A stretch of 19,222 bases of DNA from an uncultured Erysipelotrichaceae bacterium (GCA_902782505.1 CACZNO010000164.1:1-19222); one strand, 5' to 3'; counted from the first letter of the stretch, positions 1 to 7,505 are shown. Made by a program: numbers and translations. Notes: generated from the letters alone by a model not told the origin.

Positions 1-93
1 CAATATTATTATCACAACGACACCAACACGGTTAAATGAAATAGTTGTTTCATCTTCATAAGCAGCAGAGTCATATGCCATGTATTCCAGCAT
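1..93 (-). CDS. Partial hypothetical membrane protein (N-terminus only)
   Basis: Only the first 31 codons are inside the window. The product starts MLEYMAYDSAAYEDE, followed after a short polar stretch by a hydrophobic run (VGVVVIIIL) that looks like the start of a membrane helix. The start is supported by a strong ribosome site, GGGGAGGA, 5 bases before the ATG at 93. The frame is open to the window edge. I do not recognise the family. A possible extended -10 promoter lies about 80 bases upstream. This stretch is clearly richer in A+T than the genes to its right, so it may belong to an accessory region outside the window. Confidence 0.5.
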   Translation of the reverse strand, partial: MLEYMAYDSAAYEDETTISFNRVGVVVIIIL

Positions 94-173
94 TATTTTA
101 TCCTCCCCAATAATTCTCGTTTTGTTGGCGAATGCGGTTTCGGAGCACTAACCTCTGGTTATTCTTTATAAAT

Positions 174-182
174 AATATACCA
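174..182 (-). promoter_or_regulatory. Candidate extended -10 promoter for the partial gene at the left edge
   Basis: On the minus strand the sequence reads TGGTATATT, a TG-n-TATATT extended -10. No convincing -35 is visible. It would give a leader of about 75 bases before the ATG at 93. Confidence 0.3.
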
Positions 183-186
183 TACA

Positions 187-214
187 TTGACATAACCGGC
201 AGCCTTCATACAAT
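187..214 (+). promoter_or_regulatory. Candidate sigma-A promoter for the Nudix gene
   Basis: A perfect TTGACA (187-192) is followed after 16 bases by TACAAT (209-214). Transcription would start near 221 and leave a leader of about 140 bases before the ATG at 361. The rest of 94-360 is A+T-rich and I see no gene, repeat or recognisable riboswitch in it. A second TATAAT (294-299) has no properly spaced -35. Confidence 0.4.
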
Positions 215-360
215 TCGATCCATATCCAAAATCTCAACATATCAAAAGATATGTTTCAATAACGGTCAGTTCTGCTTCTATTGAAATACTTTTTATAATG
301 CCGGCTGGTTCTTCACATTCCTCTAAAAAAGTGTAGAATATTCACGGAAAAGAGGTTTTT

Positions 361-915
361 ATGGGAGAAAACAAACCGAGAATCGAAAAACAGGTTCGGG
401 AAAACCTGTTATACAGCGGAAGAATCATTTCGCTTTACAATGATGAAGTGGAACTCGACAACGGGAATCACGCTATGCGCGAAGTCGTGACGCATCCGGG
501 CGGATCGTCCATTCTGGCAATCAACGATAAGGACGAAGTCTATTTTGTCCGGCAATACCGTTACCCGATGCGGGATTTCATTCTGGAATTGCCTGCGGGA
601 AAGCGAGACAACGGCGAAGATCCCTTTGAGACCGCAAAGCGCGAATTACATGAAGAGACCGGCATGGAAGCCGATACGTGGATCCCGTTAGGAAGTTCCC
701 TTTCTTCTCCGGGCTGTTTTACGGAACGTCTTTATCTTTACGCTGCGAAAGATTTACACGCCGTCGGGCAGCACCTTGACGAAGGAGAATATCTCGGCGT
801 CTTCACGATTCCCTATGAAAAAGCGCTGGAGATGGTCAAAAACGGAGAGCTGGACGACGCGAAAACCCAGCTGGCATTACTGAAATACGACGCGCTGTAC
901 CGTCACGTAAAATAA
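361..915 (+). CDS. nudF: Nudix hydrolase, ADP-ribose pyrophosphatase type
   Basis: Predicted cytosolic hydrolase that splits ADP-ribose (and possibly related nucleoside diphosphate sugars) into AMP and ribose 5-phosphate. The Nudix box is complete at residues 80-102: G80, E86, then R94-E95-L96 and E98-E99-T100-G101. This matches GX5EX7REUXEEXGU, with the metal-binding glutamates present. The upstream strand GGSSILAIN and the FVRQYRYPM segment followed by ELPAGK are typical of the ADPRase subfamily. The length of 184 aa equals the Bacillus NudF class. The start has an AGAGG site 5 bases upstream. The gene is a single transcription unit closed by the hairpin at 938-965. Substrate assignment rests on subfamily resemblance only. 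Confidence 0.9.
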   Translation: MGENKPRIEKQVRENLLYSGRIISLYNDEVELDNGNHAMREVVTHPGGSSILAINDKDEVYFVRQYRYPMRDFILELPAGKRDNGEDPFETAKRELHEETGMEADTWIPLGSSLSSPGCFTERLYLYAAKDLHAVGQHLDEGEYLGVFTIPYEKALEMVKNGELDDAKTQLALLKYDALYRHVK

Positions 916-937
916 ACCCGAACCTGTGTTATGACAA

Positions 938-965
938 AAAACAGTCCGCAAAACCGGACTGTTTT
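938..965. terminator. Shared bidirectional terminator
   Basis: An 11-bp stem (core AACAGTCCG / CGGACTGTT) with a 6-base loop, flanked by an A-run on the left and TTTT on the right. It lies between the convergent Nudix and HMA genes and can serve both strands. Confidence 0.75.
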
Positions 966-1013
966 CATTCCCCCGACATACCGCAATACCATCGGAAGAC
1001 CCGGATCCGCAGC

Positions 1014-1268
1014 CTATCTTCTTGCGAACAGGCCTTTTCTTTCATAAGGAACGGATTCCGCGCCGATCCATGTATATCCGGTTTCATCAATCGCCGCCTT
1101 CAGAAGGCCGGTGTCAATCGCTTCTTCGCATAAAAAGGACGCCTCGCCTTTATGCCGGGAAACGGAAACTTTTTTCGCGGAAGGTACCGTTTTCCGGATC
1201 GTATCCGCAATGTGCGCTTCGCACATCGAACACATCATGCCTTCAATTTTCAACGTCGTCCTGATCAT
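1014..1268 (-). CDS. Heavy-metal-associated (HMA) domain protein, CopZ-like
   Basis: An 84-residue single-domain protein with the HMA signature GMMCSMC. C13 and C16 are the metal-binding pair of the GMxCxxC loop, and the rest of the domain fits the ferredoxin-like HMA fold (residues 3 to about 70). Family knowledge suggests it carries a soft metal such as Cu(I) in the cytosol, as CopZ-type chaperones do. A third cysteine (in SFLCEEAID) is extra. The start has GAGAGG 6 bases upstream. No P-type ATPase or CsoR/CopY gene is adjacent, so the partner is unknown. A perfect inverted repeat at 1298-1317, 30 bases upstream, suggests regulation by a dimeric repressor. The metal is not proven by sequence alone. 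Confidence 0.8.
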   Translation of the reverse strand: MIRTTLKIEGMMCSMCEAHIADTIRKTVPSAKKVSVSRHKGEASFLCEEAIDTGLLKAAIDETGYTWIGAESVPYERKGLFARR

Positions 1269-1297
1269 ACACTGCCTCTCTTTTCGTCTTTGTCCGC

Positions 1298-1317
1298 TGG
1301 TTAGACATATCTAACCA
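1298..1317. promoter_or_regulatory. Operator-like palindrome upstream of the HMA gene
   Basis: TGGTTAGA-CATA-TCTAACCA is a perfect 8-bp inverted repeat with a 4-base spacer, 30 bases before the HMA start codon. The position fits a repressor site overlapping the promoter. The GGTTAG/CTAACC half-sites recall DtxR/IdeR boxes, but the central spacing differs, so the regulator is not assigned. Confidence 0.55.
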
Positions 1318-1375
1318 ACACAATACTAACTTGAATGCTGCCAGAAATCAAGACTCGTCCGGATTTCTTTCCGAA

Positions 1376-1415
1376 GAAAAACGGTGTTATCTTTTGAGGA
1401 TCCACCGTCTTTTTG
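1376..1415. terminator. Weak hairpin after the CpXC gene
   Basis: ACGGTG (1381-1386) pairs with CACCGT (1403-1408) around a 16-base loop. Runs of A on the left and T on the right could act as U-tails on either strand. The loop is large, so this is a weak call. Confidence 0.3.
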
Positions 1416-1432
1416 ATAAAGCATCCGGAGTT

Positions 1433-2080
1433 CTACGAAGCGCTGTCCGGTCTGTGCAGCAAATTGGTCAGATGTTCCATCGCCCATCCGATGTCCACGA
1501 ACAGATCGTCCTGAACCACGCCGGTATCCCGCGAAAGGAACCGTTCCTTCACCCCCGGGATCAAGGCGGGATCGGCGTCCACCGAACCGATGTAACGGCC
1601 TTCTTTATAGAAATCGATCTTGTGCGCTCCGTCACGGTATCCGTATAACGCGTCATCGGCTTCGAAATCTTCATGATGGGAGACGATCCGGTAGAGATAC
1701 GTCAGTTTCCACATCTCCAGGGCTTTGTCGTCGTATCCCTGTTCGAAAGCGCGGATCTTTTCAAGAAAACGCCCTTCGTCTTCCGTGATGCGCACGGTAT
1801 ACCCTGCCGGTTTCTCTTCGAACATGTTCATGACTTCTTTTACCTGGTTTGGATCCGGGCAGTAGAAACACAGGATTCTCTTTTCCGGATCATGGAACAT
1901 GACTCCGAAGGTCACGTGCATCTTTCCGCCGCAATGCGGACAGGTGTATTCAAACAATGTGCCGTCAAGGATCCGGCGGTATGCGTCCGGGTCATCCAGC
2001 TTGTGCACCGTCGTCGGAACGCTGACGCGCTGCGCCGCGTGACAATGCGGACATTCGAGTTCCAGAATTTCTTCGTTCAT
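1433..2080 (-). CDS. CpXC-domain zinc-ribbon protein of unknown function
   Basis: A 215-residue protein with two CPHC knuckles near the N-terminus: C10/C13 (ECPHCH) and C47/C50 (YTCPHCG). This is the arrangement that defines the CpXC family, and it should bind one zinc ion. The remainder is acidic and rich in aromatic residues, with segments such as DKALEMWKLTYLYRI and HKIDFYKEGRYIGSVD. No catalytic motif is visible. The family has no established biochemical role and I do not add one. The start is supported by GAGG 8 bases upstream and an extended -10 promoter at 2107-2115. It is monocistronic and divergent from the UMF1 transporter. Confidence 0.8.
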   Translation of the reverse strand: MNEEILELECPHCHAAQRVSVPTTVHKLDDPDAYRRILDGTLFEYTCPHCGGKMHVTFGVMFHDPEKRILCFYCPDPNQVKEVMNMFEEKPAGYTVRITEDEGRFLEKIRAFEQGYDDKALEMWKLTYLYRIVSHHEDFEADDALYGYRDGAHKIDFYKEGRYIGSVDADPALIPGVKERFLSRDTGVVQDDLFVDIGWAMEHLTNLLHRPDSAS

Positions 2081-2106
2081 AACCGATACCTCGTTTTATC
2101 AAGGAA

Positions 2107-2115
2107 AGTATACCA
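2107..2115 (-). promoter_or_regulatory. Extended -10 promoter of the CpXC gene
   Basis: On the minus strand the sequence is TGGTATACT, a TG-n-TATACT extended -10 placed about 27 bases before the ATG at 2080. The -35 is weak. Confidence 0.5.
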
Positions 2116-2161
2116 TAAAGTTTGAATTTGAACGCATTGTACATCACCTGCGCCGTTTTTA

Positions 2162-2170
2162 TGTTAAAAT
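2162..2170 (+). promoter_or_regulatory. Extended -10 promoter of the UMF1 transporter
   Basis: TGTTAAAAT (TG-n-TAAAAT) lies about 48 bases before the ATG at 2219, inside a TATGTTAAAAT string that is also present in the rex promoter. It is followed by a 10-base palindrome TAAGATCTTA (2174-2183) in the predicted leader. Confidence 0.45.
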
Positions 2171-2218
2171 GAATAAGATCTTAACAAATCACCATTCATC
2201 ATTACAAAGGAGAGTTTT

Positions 2219-3487
2219 ATGTTCAAAGGACTGACCAAACAGGAAAAAGCGTGGGTTCTCTATGACGTCGGCAACTCGGCGTTCACCATGCTGGCGTGCT
2301 CATTGATCCCGATTTTCTTCAAGGAACTGGCAATCGGCACCAATCCCGGACAAATCACCGGCGACAAGGCAACGGCGTACTATTCCATCGCGATTTCCGT
2401 CGTAACCATCGTCGTCGCGATCATCGGACCGGTATTCGGAGCCATCGCGGACCACAAGGACAAAAAGAAGATCTTCTTCTCGACCGCGGTTGCGCTGGGT
2501 GTGATCGGCTGTATCGCCAACGGTTTCGCGACCAGCTGGGTCGTGTTCATCGTCATCTTCGTTCTGACGAAAATCGCTTACTCCGCTTCGCTGACCTTCT
2601 ATGATTCGATGCTGAACGACGTAACGACCGAAGAGCGCATGGACCAGGTATCCTCCTACGGGTATGCCTGGGGTTATATCGGATCGTGCTTACCGTTCCT
2701 TCTGGCCATGGTCGCCTACATTTTATCCGGCGGCTTAAAACCGGAGCTGATGCTGTTCCCGCCGATGGTAGGACGCATCATCGGATTCGCGGTCACGGGT
2801 ATCTGGTGGATGATCGTTACCTTACCGTTGATCAAGAACTATAAACAGATCAATTACGTGGAGACCGAACACGGAGAAATCGGCAAGGTCTTCGCCAAGA
2901 TCTTCGGCACCTTCAAGAGAATCTTCACGACGGACAAGAAAGTATTCCTGTTCTTAGTCGCCTTCTTCCTTTACATCGACGGCGTCGGAACCATCATCGA
3001 CAACTGCATCAACATCGGCACCGACTTAGGTCTTCCGACCGTCGGTCAGGTCGTCTTCTTACTGGCGACCCAGGTTGTCGCGTTTGCGGGTTCCCTGGTC
3101 TTCGCAAAATTATCCAAGAAGTACGATACCGTTACCCTGATTCTGGTCTGCATCGTCGGCTACTTCGCCGTCTGCATCTACGCTTTGTTCCTGCATACCC
3201 TGCTCGACTTCGCGATCCTGGCGTTCGGCGTAGGCTGCTTCCAGGGCTCCATCCAGTCCTTATCGAGAAGTTACTATTCCAAGATTATTCCAGCGGAAAA
3301 CTCCGGCGAATACTTCGGTATCTACGATATCTTCTCCAAGGGTGCTTCCTTCTTAGGCTCCGCGGTCATCGCGTGGGTCAAGCTCGCGGGCGGTTCCATC
3401 AATATCGCCGTCGCGTTATTATCGATCTTCTTCGCGCTGGGCTTCCTCTTCCTGAAGCTTTCGGACAAACAGAAGAAGCTGGGATAA
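2219..3487 (+). CDS. UMF1-family MFS transporter (Atg22-like)
   Basis: A 422-residue integral membrane protein of the major facilitator superfamily. The N-terminal signature WVLYDVGNSAFTM is the hallmark of the UMF1 (vacuole effluxer Atg22-like) branch. After the second helix a loop ADHKDKKK matches MFS motif A. About 12 hydrophobic segments can be read, with a longer cytoplasmic loop between the sixth and seventh (about residues 200-240). Atg22 exports amino acids from the yeast vacuole, but bacterial UMF1 substrates are largely unknown, so no substrate is given. The start has AAAGGAGAG just upstream. Codon use is notably biased toward ATC, TTC and AAG compared with neighbours, which suggests high expression. 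A strong terminator follows immediately. Confidence 0.88.
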   Translation: MFKGLTKQEKAWVLYDVGNSAFTMLACSLIPIFFKELAIGTNPGQITGDKATAYYSIAISVVTIVVAIIGPVFGAIADHKDKKKIFFSTAVALGVIGCIANGFATSWVVFIVIFVLTKIAYSASLTFYDSMLNDVTTEERMDQVSSYGYAWGYIGSCLPFLLAMVAYILSGGLKPELMLFPPMVGRIIGFAVTGIWWMIVTLPLIKNYKQINYVETEHGEIGKVFAKIFGTFKRIFTTDKKVFLFLVAFFLYIDGVGTIIDNCINIGTDLGLPTVGQVVFLLATQVVAFAGSLVFAKLSKKYDTVTLILVCIVGYFAVCIYALFLHTLLDFAILAFGVGCFQGSIQSLSRSYYSKIIPAENSGEYFGIYDIFSKGASFLGSAVIAWVKLAGGSINIAVALLSIFFALGFLFLKLSDKQKKLG

Positions 3488-3505
3488 TCTCTTCCGGATA
3501 CACAC

Positions 3506-3538
3506 AAGGGACGCAAAACATGCGTCCCTTTTTCTGTT
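3506..3538 (+). terminator. Rho-independent terminator of the UMF1 gene
   Basis: AAGGGACGC (3506-3514) pairs with GCGTCCCTT (3522-3530) around a 7-base loop, followed by TTTCTGTTT. The minus side has no T-run, so it serves the plus strand. Confidence 0.85.
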
Positions 3539-3819
3539 TATGCGGCCCGTTTGATCCGGTCCCTTTTTTCCTTGATCCGAAAGAGAATACAGCGGATCCG
3601 GTACGAAGTCACCCCGAGTTTTTCGCCCGCGTCCTGTACCACACGCGAAGGTTCTCCGCCCTTTTCACCGATCAGCCGGAGGACCTTGATCTCGCGTTCC
3701 GTCAGGGTCGGTATATGGTCGATCATCCAGCGGATCTCTTCCCCGTCCAGGGAGTAAGCGAACCGGTCGGTTTCCAGACGGTCTTCGGCGGTGTATCTTT
3801 TTTTCACAGGTTCGTCCAT
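3538..3819 (-). CDS. Small DNA-binding protein with a sigma-region-4-like helix-turn-helix
   Basis: A 93-residue protein starting MDEPVKKRYT. The C-terminal half carries a helix-turn-helix of the sigma-70 region 4 type: LTEREIKVLRLI, then EKLGVTSYRIRCILFRI, resembling the -35-recognising part of sigma factors. No other sigma domain is present, so it is not a complete sigma factor. It is more likely a regulator. I chose the ATG at 3819 because AGAGGAGA sits about 7 bases before it. The ATG 21 bases further upstream (3840) lacks a ribosome site and would use that site as coding sequence. The gene is downstream of tRNA-Ser on the same strand, separated by a terminator hairpin. No separate promoter is obvious. 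Confidence 0.65.
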   Translation of the reverse strand: MDEPVKKRYTAEDRLETDRFAYSLDGEEIRWMIDHIPTLTEREIKVLRLIGEKGGEPSRVVQDAGEKLGVTSYRIRCILFRIKEKRDRIKRAA

Positions 3820-3842
3820 CGCAGTCTCTCCTCTTTTCATAG

Positions 3843-3864
3843 AAAAACCCTGTGATGACAGGGT
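3843..3864 (-). terminator. Terminator/attenuator after tRNA-Ser
   Basis: On the minus strand ACCCTGT and ACAGGGT form a 7-bp stem with a 4-base loop followed by TTTTTC. It lies between the tRNA and the ribosome site of the next gene, so that gene may depend on read-through. Confidence 0.75.
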
Positions 3865-3876
3865 ATCGTTCCTACA

Positions 3877-3965
3877 TGGCGGAGAGGGTGGGATTCGAAC
3901 CCACGTGACGTTGCCGTCAAACTGATTTCGAGTCAGCCCCGTTATGACCTCTTCGATACCTCTCC
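3877..3965 (-). tRNA. tRNA-Ser (CGA)
   Basis: A class II tRNA of 89 bases including an encoded CCA. The acceptor stem GGAGAGG pairs with CCTCTCC. The anticodon loop CTCGAAA gives anticodon CGA (3928-3930), reading UCG codons. The long variable arm (TGACG-GCAA-CGTCA) is diagnostic of serine tRNA, and the T arm is GTGGG-TTCGAAT-CCCAC. It has its own promoter and terminator. Confidence 0.96.
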
Positions 3966-3981
3966 GTGTGGCAGTAGTTAC

Positions 3982-4010
3982 AGTTTAGCGCAGTTCTAAA
4001 AAACGTGCAA
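3982..4010 (-). promoter_or_regulatory. Promoter of tRNA-Ser
   Basis: On the minus strand TTGCAC (4010-4005) and TAAACT (3987-3982) are separated by 17 bases, about 17 bases before the mature tRNA 5' end. Confidence 0.7.
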
Positions 4011-4023
4011 CCGAAAACGCAAT

Positions 4024-4052
4024 TTTACAGATAGGAAAAATCTTGCTATCAT
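4024..4052 (+). promoter_or_regulatory. Promoter of the peptide-binding lipoprotein gene
   Basis: TTTACA (4024-4029) and TATCAT (4047-4052) are separated by 17 bases, with a TG at -14/-15 (TGCTATCAT). The start codon at 4080 is about 28 bases downstream and has a GATGAGGA ribosome site. Confidence 0.7.
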
Positions 4053-4079
4053 AAATGCGATTGGGGAGATGAGGATACA

Positions 4080-5834
4080 ATGAAACAGATCCTGTGTGTT
4101 TTCCTGACCGGAATACTTCTTCTGGCAGGATGCGCGAATAAAAAGACGCCGGATAACGCGTACGGCGGATTCTACAAAGAAGCGCCGGATAATTTGGACT
4201 ATACTGCGTCAGGCGAAGCCGGGAATCTTTTCCTGACCGCCAACTTTACGGAAGGTCTCATGGAATACGATGAAGAAGGAAAACTGGTCGGTGCGATTGC
4301 TTCATCGGCGGAATCCAATGAAGACAAAACCGTCTGGACGTTCCAGCTTCGCAAAGACATACAATGGGTGAATGCGGACGGCGAAGAATACGCGGAAGTG
4401 ACCGCGGAGGACTTCGTCACGGGGCTCCAGCACGCCTTGGACAAAAAATCCGAAGACGCGAAGATCCTGGCGAAACGGATCGTCGGCGCGGAATCCTATA
4501 TGAACGGAACCGGCAGTTTCGCCGCGGTCGGCATTGAAGCCGCGGATCCGTATACATTGATCTACCGGCTGACAGCCCCCTGCGATTTCCCTGCCCTTAC
4601 GGTGCACGGGGTCTTGTATCCGATCAACCGCAGTTTCTTTGAATCCAAATCCTGTTCGCTCGGAAACGGGGATTCTCCCGTCTGCCGGTTCGGCGAAACC
4701 GGAAAAGACAACATTCTCTATAACGGACCGTATCTTCTTTCTGAATACAGCGAGAAAGGCACGATCCGCTTAGTCAAAAATGAAAACTACCGGGACCGTA
4801 AGAAGGTGTATCCCAAGGAAGTCACCTTCTACTACGATGACGGCACGGACCCCCACTTCGCCATGAAGAAATTCGAAGACGGCGAGATCTCGTATGCCCC
4901 GATCGAGAGTTTCTGGTTCAAGGATGACTATGATTCCTACATGTCCAAATACGAGGGCTACGTCCGCACCGCAGCGCCGGATGATTCCCTGCGGTTTGTC
5001 CTGTACAATCCTGACCGTGTCTACGGAGAAGGTTCCGAACGCTCCGCAGAAGAAATCGAGAATACCCGCAAGGCTCTGGCAGACAAGAATTTCCGCCTGG
5101 CGATCCTCACCGCGTTTGACCGCAGTCTCTACCTGACGCCGGAATGCGCGGATAAAGCCCTCGGCAACATGAGCTTACGCAACACGATATCCGAAGGCGG
5201 CGCGGAGTACCGCACGGTTCTGGAAGCCAAGCTCAAAGGCTCTTTCCTAAGCGGAAAAGATCTCGCGGACGGAGCCGACGCGTTCTTTGATCCCGCCGCG
5301 TCCAAGTCCTTTTTAGCCCTTGCCGGCGAAAACGGGATCACCTTCCCGGTCATTCTGGAGCTGGGATTCCCCGCTGACGATCCGGGAATGATGCACCGGG
5401 CGTCGATATTCAAGAATTCCGTGGAAACATCCACCAACGGCCAGATCCTGATCCGTCTTTCGGAAGGTGCGGACAAGACCCAAAGCGACCTTACCCTGAC
5501 GGGTGTACTTACTCCTTTGACTCTGGATCCCGCGTCGTATCTTGAAGAACTGATGACGCATCTTGCCGGAGAAGAAAACGAATCGGTGCGGGTGTTTAAC
5601 GACTTCATGCGCGCGGCAGAAAGCACCAAGGATGCGGAAGCGAAAACCGAGAAATACGCCGAAGCGGAAGCCTGGGTCTTATCGGAAGGACTCATCATTC
5701 CGATCGGTGCGTCAAGCGCTGTACGGACCGCGACGAGAGTCAAAAACGCGGAAACACCGCGGACTTCCCGCGGCATGTGCGCTTACCGGCTCAAGTATCT
5801 CTACGTATCCGACACCTTGGTTAAATCCGAATAA
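4080..5834 (+). CDS. Oligopeptide ABC transporter substrate-binding lipoprotein (family 5, OppA-like)
   Basis: A 584-residue extracytoplasmic solute-binding protein. The N-terminus is a lipoprotein signal: basic start, hydrophobic core, and lipobox LLAGC with C18 as the acylated cysteine. The mature part follows the family 5 (OppA/DppA) pattern. An early TEGLMEYDEEGKLVGAIA segment is followed by a WTFQLRKDIQW block and AEDFVTGLQHALD. The Ala/Glu-rich stretch near residue 520 and a late LIIPIGA segment end the fold. The length is typical of oligopeptide binders. It should capture peptides outside the membrane for import. Unusually, no permease or ATPase genes are beside it. It has its own promoter and terminator, so it either shares a remote transporter or acts as a sensor or accessory binder. 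Ligand is unknown. Confidence 0.88.
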   Translation: MKQILCVFLTGILLLAGCANKKTPDNAYGGFYKEAPDNLDYTASGEAGNLFLTANFTEGLMEYDEEGKLVGAIASSAESNEDKTVWTFQLRKDIQWVNADGEEYAEVTAEDFVTGLQHALDKKSEDAKILAKRIVGAESYMNGTGSFAAVGIEAADPYTLIYRLTAPCDFPALTVHGVLYPINRSFFESKSCSLGNGDSPVCRFGETGKDNILYNGPYLLSEYSEKGTIRLVKNENYRDRKKVYPKEVTFYYDDGTDPHFAMKKFEDGEISYAPIESFWFKDDYDSYMSKYEGYVRTAAPDDSLRFVLYNPDRVYGEGSERSAEEIENTRKALADKNFRLAILTAFDRSLYLTPECADKALGNMSLRNTISEGGAEYRTVLEAKLKGSFLSGKDLADGADAFFDPAASKSFLALAGENGITFPVILELGFPADDPGMMHRASIFKNSVETSTNGQILIRLSEGADKTQSDLTLTGVLTPLTLDPASYLEELMTHLAGEENESVRVFNDFMRAAESTKDAEAKTEKYAEAEAWVLSEGLIIPIGASSAVRTATRVKNAETPRTSRGMCAYRLKYLYVSDTLVKSE

Positions 5835-5862
5835 AAACAGGACCTGCGGGTCCTATTTTTCG
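5833..5862. terminator. Shared bidirectional terminator
   Basis: AGGACC-TGCG-GGTCCT (5839-5854) is flanked by AAAAA on the left and TTTTT on the right. It ends both the binding-protein gene and the convergent six-gene operon. The stop codon of the GH13 gene lies in its right arm. Confidence 0.8.
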
Positions 5863-7505
5863 TATTCGTATACCCGGCACTCATACGGGCGGGTTTGAAT
5901 CACCGGCGTGGATGGGTTGTCGGCATAATTCGCAAAGATAAGTTTCGCTTTCCTAAAATCAAAGTTTTTCGGGAAGGAATACTTCGCGGGTTTTTCGCTG
6001 AACGAACAGAGCACCAGCAGTTTTCTTCCTTCGTATTCACGTTCATAAATGTACAGTTTCGAATTCAGCGGTTCAAATTCCTTATAGGTACCGTACCGGA
6101 CGATCTCGCTTTGGGTGCGGTAATGAATCAGATCCCGGTAGAAATGCAGCAGCGAATCCGGATCTTTTTCCTCCGTTTCAACGTTGACTTCCGGATAATT
6201 CGGATTGACCGCAAACCAGGGCGCCGCCGTACTGAATCCGGCGTTGGGTTCATCGGACCACTGCATCACCGTGCGGGCATTGTCCCTCGTCGCTTTTTGG
6301 ATCTTCGGCAGCACTTTCTCCTTGGGTTTATGACGGATGCCTGCCTCGTAGTGCTTTAAAGCCATACAGTCCTTATAATCGGAAATATCCGGGAGTTTGA
6401 TGTTTGTCATGCCGATTTCCTGTCCCTGGTACACAAACGGCGTGCCTTTCTGGAACATGTACGATACCGCCAGGGACTTGCCGCTTTCGGTGCGGTATTT
6501 TTCACTGCCGTAGCGTGAAATCACGCGCGGATGATCGTGGTTTTCCAAGTACAGGGTATTCCAGGCTTTCCCTTCCAGCGCGTTCTGCCAGTGCGAAAAC
6601 GCGTGTTTCAGTTTCACTAAGGAAAACGGATGCGGAACGTAATCGGTAAAGAAACAATCTCCTTCCATGTGCTGGAAATGGAACATCAGATCCAGATCCG
6701 GATGATCGCCCGAAAGATACGGAAGAGCTTTCCGCACGCTCATCATCGGGCCTTCCCCGACGACAAAACAGTCATAATGATCCAGCACGTCGCGGCGGAA
6801 TTCCTGTAAATATTCATGGATGTGCGGTCCCGAATCAAACAGCTCAATCCCGCGCTGGGCAACCGAGATACTGTCCGGCAATCCTTCCGGCTTGGAGATA
6901 AACGTGATGACATCCTCGCGGAACCCGTCCACCCCCATGTCCAGCCAAAAGCGCATGATATCCTTGACCTCTTCGCGCACCTTGGGGTTATCCATATTCA
7001 GATCGACCTGTTTCTCATGGAACAGATGGAGATAATACGCATCGGTTTTGGGGTCATAGCTCCAGGCGTCTTTGGCGAAGAAACTGTCCCAGTTGTTCGG
7101 GGGACCGTTTTTCTTTCCCTTGCGCCAGAAGTAATAATCGCGGTAGGGACTGGCTTCATCGCGGCTTTTCACGAACCATTCGTGTTCATCCGAGGTATGG
7201 TTTACCACCAGATCCATGATGACCTTGATATCCAGTTCATGCGCCTTATCCAGCACTTTCCGGAAAATCTCCAGATCCCCGTAATCCGGGTGGATGTTTT
7301 TGTAGTCGGAGATATCGTACCCGTAGTCGGCGTTGGGCGACGGATATAACGGTGAAAACCAGATTCCGCCGATGCCTAAGGATTTCAGATAATCCAGACT
7401 TTCGTACACACCGTAAAGATCCCCGATTCCGTCGTTGTTGCCGTCGCGGAAACTGCGGGGCCAGATCTGATAAAAGACCCGGTCTTTGTACCATTCGTTG
7501 TTCAT
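5853..7505 (-). CDS. GH13 alpha-glucosidase, oligo-1,6-glucosidase type
   Basis: A 550-residue cytosolic glycoside hydrolase of family 13. It starts MNNEWYKDRVFYQIWPRSF. All GH13 motifs are present: DLVVNH (98-103), GFREDVI with nucleophile D198, VVGEGP with acid/base E251, and ENHDHPR with D324. A DGNNDGIGD calcium-loop-like segment lies at 21-29. Valine directly after the nucleophile is the feature linked to alpha-1,6 (isomaltase-like) preference, though trehalose-6-phosphate hydrolase remains possible. The open frame continues 120 codons upstream, but that part is an out-of-frame read of the metallopeptidase gene. The chosen ATG has GGAGG 7 bases upstream and overlaps the preceding stop as ATGA. 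It is the last gene of the rex operon. No sugar transporter or regulator is adjacent. Confidence 0.9.
   Translation of the reverse strand: MNNEWYKDRVFYQIWPRSFRDGNNDGIGDLYGVYESLDYLKSLGIGGIWFSPLYPSPNADYGYDISDYKNIHPDYGDLEIFRKVLDKAHELDIKVIMDLVVNHTSDEHEWFVKSRDEASPYRDYYFWRKGKKNGPPNNWDSFFAKDAWSYDPKTDAYYLHLFHEKQVDLNMDNPKVREEVKDIMRFWLDMGVDGFREDVITFISKPEGLPDSISVAQRGIELFDSGPHIHEYLQEFRRDVLDHYDCFVVGEGPMMSVRKALPYLSGDHPDLDLMFHFQHMEGDCFFTDYVPHPFSLVKLKHAFSHWQNALEGKAWNTLYLENHDHPRVISRYGSEKYRTESGKSLAVSYMFQKGTPFVYQGQEIGMTNIKLPDISDYKDCMALKHYEAGIRHKPKEKVLPKIQKATRDNARTVMQWSDEPNAGFSTAAPWFAVNPNYPEVNVETEEKDPDSLLHFYRDLIHYRTQSEIVRYGTYKEFEPLNSKLYIYEREYEGRKLLVLCSFSEKPAKYSFPKNFDFRKAKLIFANYADNPSTPVIQTRPYECRVYEYEK

Noticed and set aside
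281..299. TTGAAA and TATAAT as a promoter for the Nudix gene
   Set aside because: Only 7 bases separate them, far too close for -35 and -10 elements.
2162..2186. TGTTAA and TTAACA half-sites upstream of the UMF1 gene as a Rex box
   Set aside because: The arms are 13 bases apart, not the 4 needed for a Rex dimer. The match is more likely a by-product of the extended -10 and the AT-rich leader.
5129..5776. Long minus-strand open frame opposite the peptide-binding protein
   Set aside because: A Ser/Arg-rich shadow translation with no domain, fully inside a well-supported gene on the other strand.
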